Positions 45,724 to 55,985 are shown, counted from the stretch's first letter. The stretch: DNA of 64,000 nt from Ureibacillus massiliensis 4400831 = CIP 108448 = CCUG 49529 (GCF_000772965.1 NZ_JPVQ01000011.1:38024-102023), one strand, 5' to 3'. The notes: generated from the letters alone by a model not told the origin. Numbers and translations: made by a program.

Positions 45724-47661
45724 ATGGAACTATATATCTTTAATACAAATCGGGAGCTTGTGGGAATTGTGGAATCTTTCGAGTACTTGCGCTGGACGAG
45801 GCGCTATTCCCAGTGTGGCTCATTTGAATTAAAAGCGATTGCAACTCCGGAGAATACAGAACTCTTAAAGGAAGGGAATATCATCTGGAAAAATGATGAT
45901 GAGGAAGCCGGGATCATTGAGCATCTGGAACTTTCTCAAACCGAGCATGAAATTATTACTGCAAGTGGTCGCTTTGCAACTTCCTTCCTTTCCCGCCGCA
46001 TTGTATGGCAAACGGAGAAACTCTCTGGTGACATTTCTGTATGTGTAGAGCAGCTGATAAATAATAATCTTATCAATCCTTCTGATACAGCAAGGAAGAT
46101 ATCAAATATATCTTTTTCTGCTCCAAACTTAAATGCTCCCATCAGCACACAGGTATCGTATCGAAATTTGATGGAGGCTGTGACAGGACTATGTGTTGCT
46201 TCAGATATTGGCATTAAGACCGTGTTCACTCCTGCGACGGGTCTTTTTACCGTATCGTTGTATAGAGGAACGGAATCACAAGCAGTATTTTCTAAGGAAT
46301 ATGAAAACCTTACAGAACAGATTTATACAATAAGTGCTGGAGATTATGCCAACACAGCTCTTGTTGCTGGCGAAGGAGAAGGTGAAGACAGAACTTTTGT
46401 TGCAATTACAAGTGGCTCTGGTGAGACAAGGCACGAAATTTTCGTGGATGCTAAGGACTTGCGGGCAGAAGACTTTGGTTCAGAATACATTGATACACTA
46501 ATCTTTCGAGGTCAAAGTAAGCTGAGTGAGCAAGCCATACGCTATTCATTTGATACATCTATCAATCCACACGGCAATTTAACATATAAAGTAGACTTCG
46601 ATCTTGGGCAGACTGTCAAAGTCATTTCCAAAGCCTGGGGTGTATCCATGACGACGCGCATCACCGAAGTCGAAGAAACCTATGACGCAGATGGACAGAG
46701 CATCAGCGTAGTGTTCGGAAAAGCGGAGTTGACAATCGCCCAAAAAGTCCGCTCTGAGTTAAGTGAGGTAAAAACAGCAATATCCGCTCCAACTGGCATA
46801 TCTGAAATTGCACAGGCTTTAGGAGCCGTGGAGGATACGCTAGTAACAGTTGAGGAAACCTTAGGCGACTTGACGGAGGTAGATTCAGAGATTCAAGGAG
46901 ACAACGTTGCATCTACTATTAACAATCTATATGGAAAATTACCTGCACTGGAGATTAATGTGGGTGGAGGTACTATATCGATTGGCCAATATGCGTTGTA
47001 CCATATGAACCCTGGAGATGCCTTTTATTTCACTTCATGGAGCGGAAATAAGTTTAGTGACCAGCCAAGTGACGATGGGCATGTCTTTTTGATAAAACAT
47101 AACGGTGACGATACGGGAAATGGCTATCAGCGGGCAATGGGTTTCTTCATTTCTCGCAATACCATGACATTCTATGTGATTTCCGTTTTCGTATTTGATA
47201 ATCCTTCTGGTCAAGCAAACTGGCTTAATATCAATAACGAACCTGTAACTACTGCAAGAATTGCAAACGGAGCAGTTACAGGTTTAAAAATTGCAGACCG
47301 TACAATTACTGCTACTAAACTGGCTTCTTCCTTTAGCGATTATTCAACTACAGAACAAAACACAGGGCGACTATGGATAGATGGCAAGACGATTTATCGT
47401 AAACAGATAAATCTCGGTTCCCTTACAGATACAACACCAAAACATGTACCTCATGGTATAGCAAACCTCAGTACTGTTGTCAGTTTATCCGGCTTTGTCA
47501 CGAACGGAAGTGTTTTCTTGCCACTGCCCCTTGCTCGGTATAACAACTTTGAATCGCAAATTGGTCTCTTCGCAAATAAGACCGACATTGTAGTCGAACC
47601 AGGCAATGATAGAACCGCGTATACAGGCTATGTAGTAATAGAGTATACAAAAACGATATAG
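45724..47661 (+). CDS. Tail-associated hub/endopeptidase-like protein (Gp37-like)
   Basis: 646 residues from the ATG at 45,724, which overlaps the Dit stop. ELYIFNTNRELVGIVESFEY and SRRIVWQTEKLSGDISVCVE belong to the ReqiPepy6 Gp37-like baseplate hub family. A linker (about 345-405) leads to a C-terminal domain of beta-strand-rich, receptor-facing character. Peptidase activity is not evident from motifs. Confidence 0.8.
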   Translation: MELYIFNTNRELVGIVESFEYLRWTRRYSQCGSFELKAIATPENTELLKEGNIIWKNDDEEAGIIEHLELSQTEHEIITASGRFATSFLSRRIVWQTEKLSGDISVCVEQLINNNLINPSDTARKISNISFSAPNLNAPISTQVSYRNLMEAVTGLCVASDIGIKTVFTPATGLFTVSLYRGTESQAVFSKEYENLTEQIYTISAGDYANTALVAGEGEGEDRTFVAITSGSGETRHEIFVDAKDLRAEDFGSEYIDTLIFRGQSKLSEQAIRYSFDTSINPHGNLTYKVDFDLGQTVKVISKAWGVSMTTRITEVEETYDADGQSISVVFGKAELTIAQKVRSELSEVKTAISAPTGISEIAQALGAVEDTLVTVEETLGDLTEVDSEIQGDNVASTINNLYGKLPALEINVGGGTISIGQYALYHMNPGDAFYFTSWSGNKFSDQPSDDGHVFLIKHNGDDTGNGYQRAMGFFISRNTMTFYVISVFVFDNPSGQANWLNINNEPVTTARIANGAVTGLKIADRTITATKLASSFSDYSTTEQNTGRLWIDGKTIYRKQINLGSLTDTTPKHVPHGIANLSTVVSLSGFVTNGSVFLPLPLARYNNFESQIGLFANKTDIVVEPGNDRTAYTGYVVIEYTKTI

Positions 47662-47676
47662 AAGGAGGAGTGATTA

Positions 47677-48180
47677 ATGGAGAAAAGTGGATTTTTCAAT
47701 TCATCCGATGGGGATAGAGTCTATGATGCAACGGACTTCGCTGCATACTTTGGAAGCCTTGTCTCGAATGGTGTGTTTTATGCGACACCAACAAACTTAC
47801 TGGTATCTCCTGGGATTGGATTAGCAGTAACCATAGCACCGGGCAGTGCATGGATTAATGGTTATAGATATGAAAATACGGATGTTTTAAATAAACCCCT
47901 TGCTACAGCAGATGGGAGCAATCCTCGCATAGACAGGGTTGTGGTTCGTTTAAGTCAAATTACGAGAAGCATTCAGCTCGCCATTGTTACTGGTACTCCA
48001 ACGGCATCGCCCATAGCTCCGGAGTTGACAAGAACAAGCGATGTCTATGAACTAGGTATTGCTGATGTTCTAGTACCTTCAGCTGCTACATCGATTTCAG
48101 CAAATAACATTATTGATACTCGGTTGAATACTAGTCTTTGCGGGTTGGTAAACTCGCTAGTTTCTGCGGTTTATGAATAG
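47677..48180 (+). CDS. Baseplate upper/structural protein
   Basis: 167 residues. FFNSSDGDRVYDATDFAAYF and VSPGIGLAVTIAPGSAWING, then NPRIDRVVVRLSQ, are the hallmarks of the small baseplate proteins near receptor-binding genes in Firmicute siphophages. AAGGAGGAG precedes the ATG. Confidence 0.75.
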   Translation: MEKSGFFNSSDGDRVYDATDFAAYFGSLVSNGVFYATPTNLLVSPGIGLAVTIAPGSAWINGYRYENTDVLNKPLATADGSNPRIDRVVVRLSQITRSIQLAIVTGTPTASPIAPELTRTSDVYELGIADVLVPSAATSISANNIIDTRLNTSLCGLVNSLVSAVYE

Positions 48181-48193
48181 GAGGTGAATATAA

Positions 48194-50548
48194 GTGGCGG
48201 ATATTAACGGCATCACTCTGCAGGCGGGTTCCAGCCCGACCGTTTATTACACGATTACTTATACTAAAAGCCGACCTAATAATAGCCAGATGACATACAA
48301 CTTTACCATATCCGCTGCATTGGGTTCTTCAGGTTCCTTCATCCATAATGGTTATGCATTGCTTTGTACAATGACTGTAAATGGATCTTCTTCGCAGGTG
48401 CGAATCAAAGCGGCGGACGGGGATAACTGGGATGGAACTACACCAAGACTCAGGTATGTTTCGGTGACCTGTGCTTCTACTACAGGTAATGCAACCCAGC
48501 CAGTCACATTCAAAGTGGTATCTGATGGGCGATTGCCATTATCCTCTGGTGTAATTACCAATTCGAGTTATACAGTATTAAGCTCTCCATTGCTTACTAC
48601 AGCATGTGGAGCACCGACATCTTGTACGGTTTCCCCGACACTTGCGGAAGGGGATGTGACTCTTTCTTGGAGTGGTGCTTCTGGGGGCATCAATAATACA
48701 ATCTCTAGTTATGAGATTCAATATAGTGATTCTGCCGATAACATCACATGGGGAGCATGGACTGCTCTGACAACTGTGACCACCACAGCATCAAGTGGCA
48801 GTGTATCAGTAGCACCGCCCTCAACGCGAGGTAATTACCGAAGATTTCGTGTACGAACCCGTGGTACAGCAGGAGCTAGTTATTACTCTAGCTGGAAAGT
48901 ATCCACAAACAGCGTCCGCAGGAATACGGTACCAAAGCCAGCAACGACTGCTGTTGCCTCCCCTGCGGCATATAGTAATGAGACTATCACGCTTACTTGG
49001 AGCGGAGCGTCTAGCGGTACCAGTCCAATTAAGGGGTATCAAATTGCCAGTCGCACATCCACGGATAACAGCACATGGAGTGCGTGGAATGTGTTGACCA
49101 TGTTGACATTGGCAGCAAGCGGTGGTAGCTATAATCCAATTGTATCGAGGACCCCAGGAACATATACACAATTTGGTATTTGGACAATTGACACATTTGA
49201 TGTTTACTCAATAGAGAAAATCAGTAATAGCATTTATTGCAACATCACTGCCTGTGCAGCACCGACTGCCTGCACGGTAAGTGCAACATTATCTGAAGGA
49301 AACGTTACTCTTTCGTGGAGTGGAGCAGCTGGTGGCGCAGGTAATCCCATCACTTCCTACGAAATACAATATAGTGATTCGCCAGATAATAGCAATTGGG
49401 GTGCTTGGTTGGCATTGGCGATAGTCAATACTTCTGCAACAAGCAGTATTTTAAATGTCAGTCCACCTGCTACACGTGGTCATTATCGTCGTTTCCGAAT
49501 AAGAACTCGTGGTACGGCTGGAGAGGATTTTTACTCAGACTGGACTATATCCAGCAATACTGTACGTAAAAATATACTACCCATACCGCCGACTACTTTT
49601 GCCGCAACCCCTCCTATATATGAAGCTAACACAATAAATCTTTCATGGAGCGGAACGGTACCAGGAACCAGTGCGATTAAGCAGTATGTCATACAACAGG
49701 CTACATCGGCAGATGGTGTGAATTGGTCGGCATACGAAGCACTGACGACGAGTATTTCAAGCAGTACTTCAGGTAGCCTTCAGGTAAATGCCTCACAGAT
49801 AGCTGGTCGGTATACCCGTTATCGAATAAGTGTTACAGATGCACTTGATGCTGTTTCTGCCTTTGTAGTTAGCAACACTGTAAAGAAAAACAGCCCACCA
49901 GCAGCACCAATAGTGAACTGTCCATTGTCTGGAAATTTTACTTATAACACCACGCCACGTTTTATGATCACAACAGGTATCGAACCAGATGGGCAATCAC
50001 AAATAGTAGAGGTAAAGATCGACTCTGGCCCATGGGAAAACAGCGTAGACAATCCTGAGAGGTTTTCCATAAGCGGCTACCTTGGTAATGGGGTCAGGAC
50101 CGTTTACCAAGCTGAACCGCTTTCAGTAGGAAGCCATACAGTTACTTTTCGTTGTCTTGACAGTGATATCGAATCGGCAAGCACAGAAGTTGTTCGTACC
50201 TTCACGATTTTAGCATTACCTTTTGAAATCATCACTGCTAATGTAACACACGTAAAGGCAGCGCATATTCAGACGCTTCGAACTGCTATAAACAGGGTGC
50301 GTAGCTATTACAATCTGTCCCCTGCAACTTGGAAAGAGGAGATTATCTCAGGAAAGACCACTGTTAAGAATTGGCCATTTCATATCGTTGAAATACGCAA
50401 AGCAATTGATGCGATTATTTTGATGATTAGTAGTTTTGATTCTTCCCAGGCATTCGATATACCACCTGTCACATGGTTGCCTATCGGTTCAGGACGACCC
50501 AAGGCAGATGTAATGCAACAAATTTATGACCTAATAAAAATCATGTAA
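48194..50548 (+). CDS. Fibronectin-III-like repeat tail fibre
   Basis: 784 residues from the GTG at 48,194 (AGGAGGTG upstream). Four FN3-like repeats lie between about 140 and 560; each has a variant of GDVTLSWSGASGG, then YEIQYSDSADN, and two repeats share RRFRVRTRGTAG. The C-terminal helix-rich tail (THVKAAHIQTLRTAINRVRS) recurs in tail and surface proteins. It is probably a host-recognition or decoration fibre. Confidence 0.75.
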   Translation: MADINGITLQAGSSPTVYYTITYTKSRPNNSQMTYNFTISAALGSSGSFIHNGYALLCTMTVNGSSSQVRIKAADGDNWDGTTPRLRYVSVTCASTTGNATQPVTFKVVSDGRLPLSSGVITNSSYTVLSSPLLTTACGAPTSCTVSPTLAEGDVTLSWSGASGGINNTISSYEIQYSDSADNITWGAWTALTTVTTTASSGSVSVAPPSTRGNYRRFRVRTRGTAGASYYSSWKVSTNSVRRNTVPKPATTAVASPAAYSNETITLTWSGASSGTSPIKGYQIASRTSTDNSTWSAWNVLTMLTLAASGGSYNPIVSRTPGTYTQFGIWTIDTFDVYSIEKISNSIYCNITACAAPTACTVSATLSEGNVTLSWSGAAGGAGNPITSYEIQYSDSPDNSNWGAWLALAIVNTSATSSILNVSPPATRGHYRRFRIRTRGTAGEDFYSDWTISSNTVRKNILPIPPTTFAATPPIYEANTINLSWSGTVPGTSAIKQYVIQQATSADGVNWSAYEALTTSISSSTSGSLQVNASQIAGRYTRYRISVTDALDAVSAFVVSNTVKKNSPPAAPIVNCPLSGNFTYNTTPRFMITTGIEPDGQSQIVEVKIDSGPWENSVDNPERFSISGYLGNGVRTVYQAEPLSVGSHTVTFRCLDSDIESASTEVVRTFTILALPFEIITANVTHVKAAHIQTLRTAINRVRSYYNLSPATWKEEIISGKTTVKNWPFHIVEIRKAIDAIILMISSFDSSQAFDIPPVTWLPIGSGRPKADVMQQIYDLIKIM

Positions 50549-50563
50549 AGGTAACATTCAGCG

Positions 50564-50590
50564 CTCTTGTAATTTGCAGGGGCGCTTTTC
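50564..50590 (+). terminator. Terminator-like hairpin before the holin gene
   Basis: AGCGCTC pairs with GGGCGCT across a 13-base loop, followed by TTTTC. The short stem suggests partial termination before the lysis genes. Confidence 0.45.
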
Positions 50591-50622
50591 TATATGGAAA
50601 TACACGAATGGAGGTGTCTTTA

Positions 50623-51063
50623 ATGAAAGAGATTTGGAATTGGATACAACTGGCTATTGCCACAGTCGGTGGATTTCTTGGGTGGTTTTTCGGCGGTTAT
50701 GATGGATTTCTTTATGCATTGGTAGCCTTTATAGTCATCGATTATGTGACAGGAGTGCTCTGTGCCATTATAGATAAAAAATTGTGTAGTGAAATAGGTG
50801 CCAAGGGAATTTTCAAAAAGGTACTCATCTTTGCAATGGTGGGTATCGCTCATATTAGCGATACACAAATTTTAGGTAGTATCGGAGATAATAGTGGAGC
50901 CTTACGCACAGCAGTAATCTTTTTCTATCTAAGTAATGAAGGGATATCCATTTTGGAGAACGCTGGTCATATTGGACTGCCCATCCCAGAAAAATTAAAA
51001 TCGGTTCTTCGGCAACTACATGGACGTGATGAAGAGCCACGTAAGCCAGGTGATGGAGTATGA
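50623..51063 (+). CDS. Phage holin (holin 4-1 / toxin-secretion type)
   Basis: 146 residues from the ATG at 50,623 (GGAGGTG upstream). Hydrophobic segments cover about 8-22, 28-50 and 68-105. DGFLYALVAFIVIDYVTGVL is the diagnostic sequence of the family. It makes the membrane lesion that lets the amidase reach the wall. Confidence 0.9.
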   Translation: MKEIWNWIQLAIATVGGFLGWFFGGYDGFLYALVAFIVIDYVTGVLCAIIDKKLCSEIGAKGIFKKVLIFAMVGIAHISDTQILGSIGDNSGALRTAVIFFYLSNEGISILENAGHIGLPIPEKLKSVLRQLHGRDEEPRKPGDGV

Positions 51064-51096
51064 TTGGCTCAGAATGTCTAATTAGAGGTGATTATA

Positions 51097-51798
51097 ATGA
51101 ATTTACGTAAACTAATACTTACAAAAAACGCTTGTTACAAGGCAGGCAAAACAATAAAACCGAAGGGTATAATGATTCACTCAACAGGGGCTAACAACCC
51201 GTGGTTGAAGAGATATGTTGGTCCAGATGACGGTTTGCTCGGAAAGAACAAATACAACAATCATTGGAATCAGGATAAACCCGGAGGTCGTCAAGTTTGT
51301 GTCCATGCTTTTATTGGTAAGTTAGCAGATGGCTCCATTGCCACCTATCAAACATTGCCTTGGAATCATCGTGGTTGGCATGCTGGAGGAGATGCGAATA
51401 ACACGCATATAGGATTTGAAATTTGCGAGGACGGTCTAACCGATGCCTCGTATTTTTCTGCTGTTTATAAGGAAGCAGTAGAGCTTTGTGTACATCTTTG
51501 CAAACTCTATGGACTAAGTGAGAAGGATATCATCTGTCATAGTGAAGGCTATAAGCAAGGTTTAGCCAGTAACCATGCGGATGTTATGCACTGGTTTCCT
51601 AAGCATGGCAAGACCATGGATACCTTTAGAGCAGATGTTAAGAAACTTCTAAGCGAAGAAGAAAAATCAGCAGAACCAGCGAAAAAGAAATACTATCGTG
51701 TACAAATAGGTGCATACACTGTCAAAGCAAATGCTGAGGCACAGCTTGCAAAAGCTAAAAAGGCAGGATTTACGGATGCATTTATTAAGTATGATTAA
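51097..51798 (+). CDS. N-acetylmuramoyl-L-alanine amidase endolysin with SPOR-like domain
   Basis: 233 residues from the ATG at 51,097 (AGAGGTG upstream). The amidase-2 domain (about 10-175) has zinc ligands in IMIHSTG and in the later ASNHADVMHW, plus NHWNQDKPG. The C-terminal SPOR-like module (about 190-233: YYRVQIGAYTVKANAEAQLA) binds denuded glycan but ends early, so it is half to two-thirds of a standard SPOR repeat. Confidence 0.9.
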   Translation: MNLRKLILTKNACYKAGKTIKPKGIMIHSTGANNPWLKRYVGPDDGLLGKNKYNNHWNQDKPGGRQVCVHAFIGKLADGSIATYQTLPWNHRGWHAGGDANNTHIGFEICEDGLTDASYFSAVYKEAVELCVHLCKLYGLSEKDIICHSEGYKQGLASNHADVMHWFPKHGKTMDTFRADVKKLLSEEEKSAEPAKKKYYRVQIGAYTVKANAEAQLAKAKKAGFTDAFIKYD

Positions 51799-51878
51799 TC
51801 AAGGGGAGCGAGTTAATAGGCAATTATGCTTTAGCTTTACAGAGTTTCCCTAAAAAATATTAACTATTAGATGTATAT

Positions 51879-51915
51879 AGCCTGTGGGGGTTATTCCCTT
51901 GCAGGCTCTTTTTTT
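51879..51915 (+). terminator. Intrinsic terminator after the lysis genes
   Basis: AGCCTGTGGGGG pairs with CCCTTGCAGGCT with few mismatches, followed by eight T residues. It separates lysis genes from the recombinase operon. Confidence 0.8.
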
Positions 51916-51994
51916 ATGCTCTGATTTAATTTAATTTTTACAAATCCTCAACTTCGACCTGTTCCCGCGGCTATTAGGTAGGAGGTGATTCTAC

Positions 51995-52246
51995 ATGAAT
52001 CAGCATGAGGATAAAAAAGTTATGAAGATCTCAGATGGGGTTATAGACAAAAGCACCGAATTAAAAAAAATGTCACAGGAGCAGCTACAGCGTGAGTTTG
52101 ATTATATTCAAGCAGAGAAATTACTTAGAAAGATGCTTCAAAAAGGTTTAATAACGGAGGCAGAATTCAACAAGATAGATGTACTCAACCGCCAAACTTT
52201 CTCTCCTTTTTTAGCAGAGATAATGCCTGAATTCGTTGATATATAA
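51995..52246 (+). CDS. Small SHOCT-like protein before the recombinases
   Basis: 83 residues. The end (LRKMLQKGLITEAEFNKIDV) fits the SHOCT short C-terminal domain. Such small proteins precede tandem serine recombinases in related elements and may be recombination partners, which is inference. AGGAGGTGATT precedes the ATG. Confidence 0.6.
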   Translation: MNQHEDKKVMKISDGVIDKSTELKKMSQEQLQREFDYIQAEKLLRKMLQKGLITEAEFNKIDVLNRQTFSPFLAEIMPEFVDI

Positions 52247-52291
52247 GGGCTTCAGAGGTAATATGTGACCTACCAAGAAGGAGGTGAGGCG

Positions 52292-53851
52292 ATGAAAAAG
52301 ATAACGAAAATAGAAGGAAATAAGGTTGCATCGATTATCAAACCTAAACTACGAGTGGCCGCATACTGTCGTGTTTCTACGGGTAGTGATGAACAGTTAG
52401 TAAGTCTACAAGCACAAAAATCCCATTATGAGACTTACATAAAGGCAAACCCAGAATGGGAGTATGTTGGCTTGTATTATGATGAGGGAATTAGTGGCAC
52501 TAAAAAAGAAAACCGAACGGAACTTCTAAGAATGCTGTCAGATTGTGAAAACAAGAAGATTGACTTAATTATTACAAAGTCCATTAGTAGGTTTGCAAGA
52601 AACACTACGGATTGTTTGGAGATGGTTCGTAAACTGTTGGACCTTGGGATTTATATCTACTTTGAGAAAGAGAATATCAATACCCAATCAATGGAAAGTG
52701 AACTGATGCTTTCTATATTAAGCGGGCTTGCAGAAAGTGAGTCAATCTCCATTTCGGAAAATAACAAGTGGGCAATTCAAAGGAGATTTCAGAACGGAAC
52801 TTTTAAGATTTCATACCCACCATATGGTTATGACAACATTGACGGTCAAATGGTGGTAAATCCTGAGCAAGCAGAAATTGTGAAGTATATTTTTGCAGAA
52901 GTATTATCAGGCAAGGGTACACAGAAAATAGCAGATGATCTTAATCAAAAGGGTATCCCTTCTAAAAGAGGCGGTCGTTGGACTGCTACGACAATTCGAG
53001 GAATTCTAAAAAATGAGAAATATACCGGGGATGTTATACTGCAAAAAACCTATACAGATTCCCGTTTTAATAAGCGCACCAATTATGGTGAGAAAAACAG
53101 ATATTTAATAGAAAATCACCATGAGGCAATTATCAGCCATGAAGTGTTTGAAGCAGTAGAGGCTGCCTTAAATCAAAGGGCAAAAGAAAAGGGAATAGAA
53201 AAGCGTAATGATAAGTACCAAAACCGGTATTCTTTCTCCGGAAAAATTATTTGCTCGGAATGTGGTAGCACCTTTAAAAGACGAATTCATTCATCCGGCA
53301 CAAGAAAATATGTAGCCTGGTGTTGTAGTAAACACTTAAAGCAGATAACAGAATGTTCAATGCAGTTTATTCGAGATGAGGATATAAAGAAGGCCTTTGT
53401 TACTATGATTAACAAGCTGATTTTCGGTAGAAAACTTATTCTACAACCACTATTAGATGCTTTGCGTGGAATGAGCAACTCAGATAACCTTTCAAGAATT
53501 CAGGAATTAGAGAGGCAAATTGAAAAAAATGCAGAACAGAGAGAACTGCTTGTAAAGCTTATGGCAAAGGGTTATCTAGAACCTGCCCTTTTTAACAGAG
53601 AAAACAATGAACTGCAAATGGAAGCAGATAATTATATGGGGCAAAAAGAAGCTTTAATTCATGCTTTAAATGGAGAATTATCAAAGGTGCAGGAAGTCAG
53701 TAACTTAATAAAGTTTACAAATAAGGCTGAAATGATAAACACTTTTAACGAGCAAATTTTCAATGATCATATTGAAAAAATTATCGTTTTCTCAAGGGTA
53801 GAGATAGGTTTTGTTCTGAAATGTGGAATCACACTAAGGGAAAGGATGTGA
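52292..53851 (+). CDS. Large serine recombinase 1
   Basis: 519 residues from the ATG at 52,292 (AAGGAGGTG upstream). The catalytic domain has [14 protein letters not shown] (nucleophilic serine near 28), then [12 protein letters not shown] with the catalytic arginines. A recombinase domain (about 175-275), a zinc ribbon (CSECGSTFKRR and later CCSKH) and a coiled coil follow. It catalyses site-specific integration or excision. Six bases separate it from the next gene. Confidence 0.9.
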   Translation: MKKITKIEGNKVASIIKPKLRVAAYCRVSTGSDEQLVSLQAQKSHYETYIKANPEWEYVGLYYDEGISGTKKENRTELLRMLSDCENKKIDLIITKSISRFARNTTDCLEMVRKLLDLGIYIYFEKENINTQSMESELMLSILSGLAESESISISENNKWAIQRRFQNGTFKISYPPYGYDNIDGQMVVNPEQAEIVKYIFAEVLSGKGTQKIADDLNQKGIPSKRGGRWTATTIRGILKNEKYTGDVILQKTYTDSRFNKRTNYGEKNRYLIENHHEAIISHEVFEAVEAALNQRAKEKGIEKRNDKYQNRYSFSGKIICSECGSTFKRRIHSSGTRKYVAWCCSKHLKQITECSMQFIRDEDIKKAFVTMINKLIFGRKLILQPLLDALRGMSNSDNLSRIQELERQIEKNAEQRELLVKLMAKGYLEPALFNRENNELQMEADNYMGQKEALIHALNGELSKVQEVSNLIKFTNKAEMINTFNEQIFNDHIEKIIVFSRVEIGFVLKCGITLRERM

Positions 53852-53856
53852 GAAAA

Positions 53857-54285
53857 ATGGCGCATACGCCTTATGGCTATAGGATAGAGAATGGAATAGC
53901 AGTTATCGATGAAGAAAAAGCTGAAAAGGTTAGGAATTTATATAAGGGTTACTTATCAGGCCTTTCCTTATCGGTCGCGGCAAAGTCTGCTGGAATAGAT
54001 GCTTATCATGGAACTGCGGGAAGGATGCTAAGAAATGAACGTTATTTTGGTGATGATTATTACCCTGCCATCATTGATAAAGAGACCTACGAAAGAGCAG
54101 AATCAGAGAGGGTAAAGAGAGCAAAAAAGCTAGGTAGAATCTTTGAACCAAAGAAAGAAGATAAACCTACTATTTCTAAGAAGTTTTCCATAGGACAAGT
54201 AATTCAGAAGTATACAAATCCTTTTACACAAGCCGAATTTGTATACAGCTTAATAGAAAGTGAGGTGCAGCAAGATGGCAGTTAG
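53857..54285 (+). CDS. Short recombinase-domain protein
   Basis: 142 residues. [20 protein letters not shown] and [20 protein letters not shown] correspond to the DNA-binding recombinase domain of large serine recombinases, without a catalytic domain or zinc ribbon. Firmicute elements often encode such a short gene between two full recombinases; it probably helps choose the att site or direction. It overlaps the next start by 11 bases. Confidence 0.75.
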   Translation: MAHTPYGYRIENGIAVIDEEKAEKVRNLYKGYLSGLSLSVAAKSAGIDAYHGTAGRMLRNERYFGDDYYPAIIDKETYERAESERVKRAKKLGRIFEPKKEDKPTISKKFSIGQVIQKYTNPFTQAEFVYSLIESEVQQDGS

Positions 54286-55840
54286 TAAAAATGTAATGAT
54301 TATACCTGCAATAAAACGTGTAGGCAACAATCGAAAAGAAGATGAAACACCAAAACTTCGGGTCGCTGCTTATTGCAGAGTTTCTACAGATAGTGATGAG
54401 CAGGCTAGTAGTTACGAAGTGCAGATTGAACACTATACAGAGTTTATCAAGAAGAATTCAGAGTGGGAATTTGCAGGGATCTTTGCTGATGATGGCATCA
54501 GCGGTACAAATACAAAAAATCGCAACGAATTTAATCGAATGATTGATGAGTGCATGGCTGGGAAAATTGATATGATTATTACCAAATCAATAAGCCGATT
54601 TGCTAGAAATACCTTGGACTGTCTACAATACATCAGAAAACTTAAAGATAAAAACGTTGCGGTATATTTTGAGAAAGAAAATATCAATACATTGGATGCC
54701 AAAGGTGAAATTATGCTTACCATTATGGCATCCTTAGCGCAACAAGAGAGCCAGTCATTAAGCCAGAATGTAAAGCTTGGTTACCAATACCGATACCAAC
54801 AGGGAGAGGTAATGGTCAATTGTTCTAGGTTTTTAGGATATACCAAAGATGAAAATAAGCGATTAGTAATTGTGCCGGAGGAAGCTGAAGTAGTTAAGAG
54901 AATTTACAGAGAATATCTTGAAGGCTCCAGTATGGATAAAATCAAAAAAGGACTTGAAGCTGATGGCATACTTACAGGCGCGGGGAAAAAAAGGTGGCAT
55001 ACCAGTACTATAAGGAAAATATTAAGCAATGAAAAATACATTGGTGATGCACTGCTCCAAAAAACTTATACGGTAGATTTTCTTACAAAAAAGAGGGTTG
55101 TAAATAACGGAATCGTACCTCAGTATTATGTAGAGAATAACCATGAAGCCATTATTCCGCGTGAAATCTTTATGCAGGTACAAGAAGAGTTAGTTCGTAG
55201 AAGTAGAGGACATATAAGTACTAGTGGAAAGAAAAGAAACTTTAGTTCAAATCATGTATTTTCACAAATTATCTTCTGTGGAGAGTGTGGCGAAATATAC
55301 CGTAGAGTTCATTGGAATAACCGAGGTAAAAAATCGATTGTTTGGAGATGCGTCAGTAGACTTGAGAATACAGGGTTAGCTTGTCATTCCCGAACCGTGC
55401 TGGAGGAAATGATAGGCCTTGCTACGGTGGATGTGATTAATAAACTAATAGGGCAAAAGGATGGCTTTTTAACTATCTTAAAGGAAAATATAGAAACAGT
55501 GATAAGTGAAACGGACAATAATATTGTTGCCGAGATAGATAAAAAGCTAGAGGAATTACAAAAAGATCTTTTGAGACTGGCTAATTCCAAAGAAGATTAT
55601 AACGATATAGCCGATGAGATTTACAGGCTCAGAGAGGAAAGGCATAAGGCTTTAGCAGAAGAAGCTGGCAAAAAAGGCTCCAAGCAAAGGCTAGAAGATA
55701 TGGAAAAATTCCTTAATGAACAATCCACCTTCCTTGAGGAGTATGATGAGCAACTAGTAAGGAGACTTATAGAGAAAATAACGGTCTATGATGATAAACT
55801 AACTATTGAATTTAAATCTGGTGTAGAAGTAGATGTATAA
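54275..55840 (+). CDS. Large serine recombinase 2
   Basis: 521 residues from the ATG at 54,275 (GAGGTG upstream). [14 protein letters not shown] holds the catalytic serine, followed by [20 protein letters not shown] and [13 protein letters not shown] recombinase domain, the zinc ribbon [11 protein letters not shown] and a C-terminal coiled coil follow. It is related to, but clearly distinct from, recombinase 1, so this is a two-recombinase system. It is the last typical phage gene. Confidence 0.9.
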   Translation: MAVSKNVMIIPAIKRVGNNRKEDETPKLRVAAYCRVSTDSDEQASSYEVQIEHYTEFIKKNSEWEFAGIFADDGISGTNTKNRNEFNRMIDECMAGKIDMIITKSISRFARNTLDCLQYIRKLKDKNVAVYFEKENINTLDAKGEIMLTIMASLAQQESQSLSQNVKLGYQYRYQQGEVMVNCSRFLGYTKDENKRLVIVPEEAEVVKRIYREYLEGSSMDKIKKGLEADGILTGAGKKRWHTSTIRKILSNEKYIGDALLQKTYTVDFLTKKRVVNNGIVPQYYVENNHEAIIPREIFMQVQEELVRRSRGHISTSGKKRNFSSNHVFSQIIFCGECGEIYRRVHWNNRGKKSIVWRCVSRLENTGLACHSRTVLEEMIGLATVDVINKLIGQKDGFLTILKENIETVISETDNNIVAEIDKKLEELQKDLLRLANSKEDYNDIADEIYRLREERHKALAEEAGKKGSKQRLEDMEKFLNEQSTFLEEYDEQLVRRLIEKITVYDDKLTIEFKSGVEVDV

Positions 55841-55858
55841 ACATAACCTACATGAATG

Positions 55859-55903
55859 ACCACCATTCAGGAGATATATTTATTCTCTTGATCGGTGGTT
55901 TTC
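55859..55903 (+). terminator. Terminator closing the recombinase operon
   Basis: ACCACCATTCAGGAGA pairs imperfectly with TCTCTTGATCGGTGGT, followed by TTTTC. Confidence 0.7.
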
Positions 55904-55909
55904 TTCTTA

Positions 55910-55958
55910 TTGACTAGAATTGGTAAAAGGCATATAATCTTATTAACAATGTTGTTAA
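55910..55958 (+). promoter_or_regulatory. Sigma-A promoter with an embedded operator
   Basis: TTGACT at 55,910, a 17-base spacer and TATAAT at 55,933-55,938 make a near-consensus promoter. Just downstream TTAACAATGTTGTTAA (55,943-55,958) is a dyad with 7-bp arms placed over the expected transcription start, the classic place for a repressor. It drives the DUF1413/nuclease/HEPN genes. Confidence 0.7.
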
Positions 55959-55985
55959 TATTGTTATTGATAAGGAGATGACAAC

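Larger units (their letters stand above)
12700..55905 (+). mobile_element. Siphovirus-type prophage (with nested insertions)
   Basis: An almost entirely plus-strand run of phage genes in the standard order of replication, packaging, head, tail, lysis and integration, with HK97-type packaging and capsid genes. Integration genes are serine recombinases at the right end. A phage DNA polymerase, the usual companions of VapE modules in related elements, and a cI-like repressor are not visible at the left; only an antirepressor is. The boundaries are approximate because no att repeats were found. Two phage genes are broken (the ParB/N-methylase by a transposon, dcm by a frameshift), so it may be a decaying or cryptic prophage. 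Confidence 0.85.

Noticed and set aside
12251..55985. Skin-type element interrupting a sporulation gene
   Set aside because: Spore-like genes lie at the left side and serine recombinases at the right, but no two gene halves on the flanks join into one protein.
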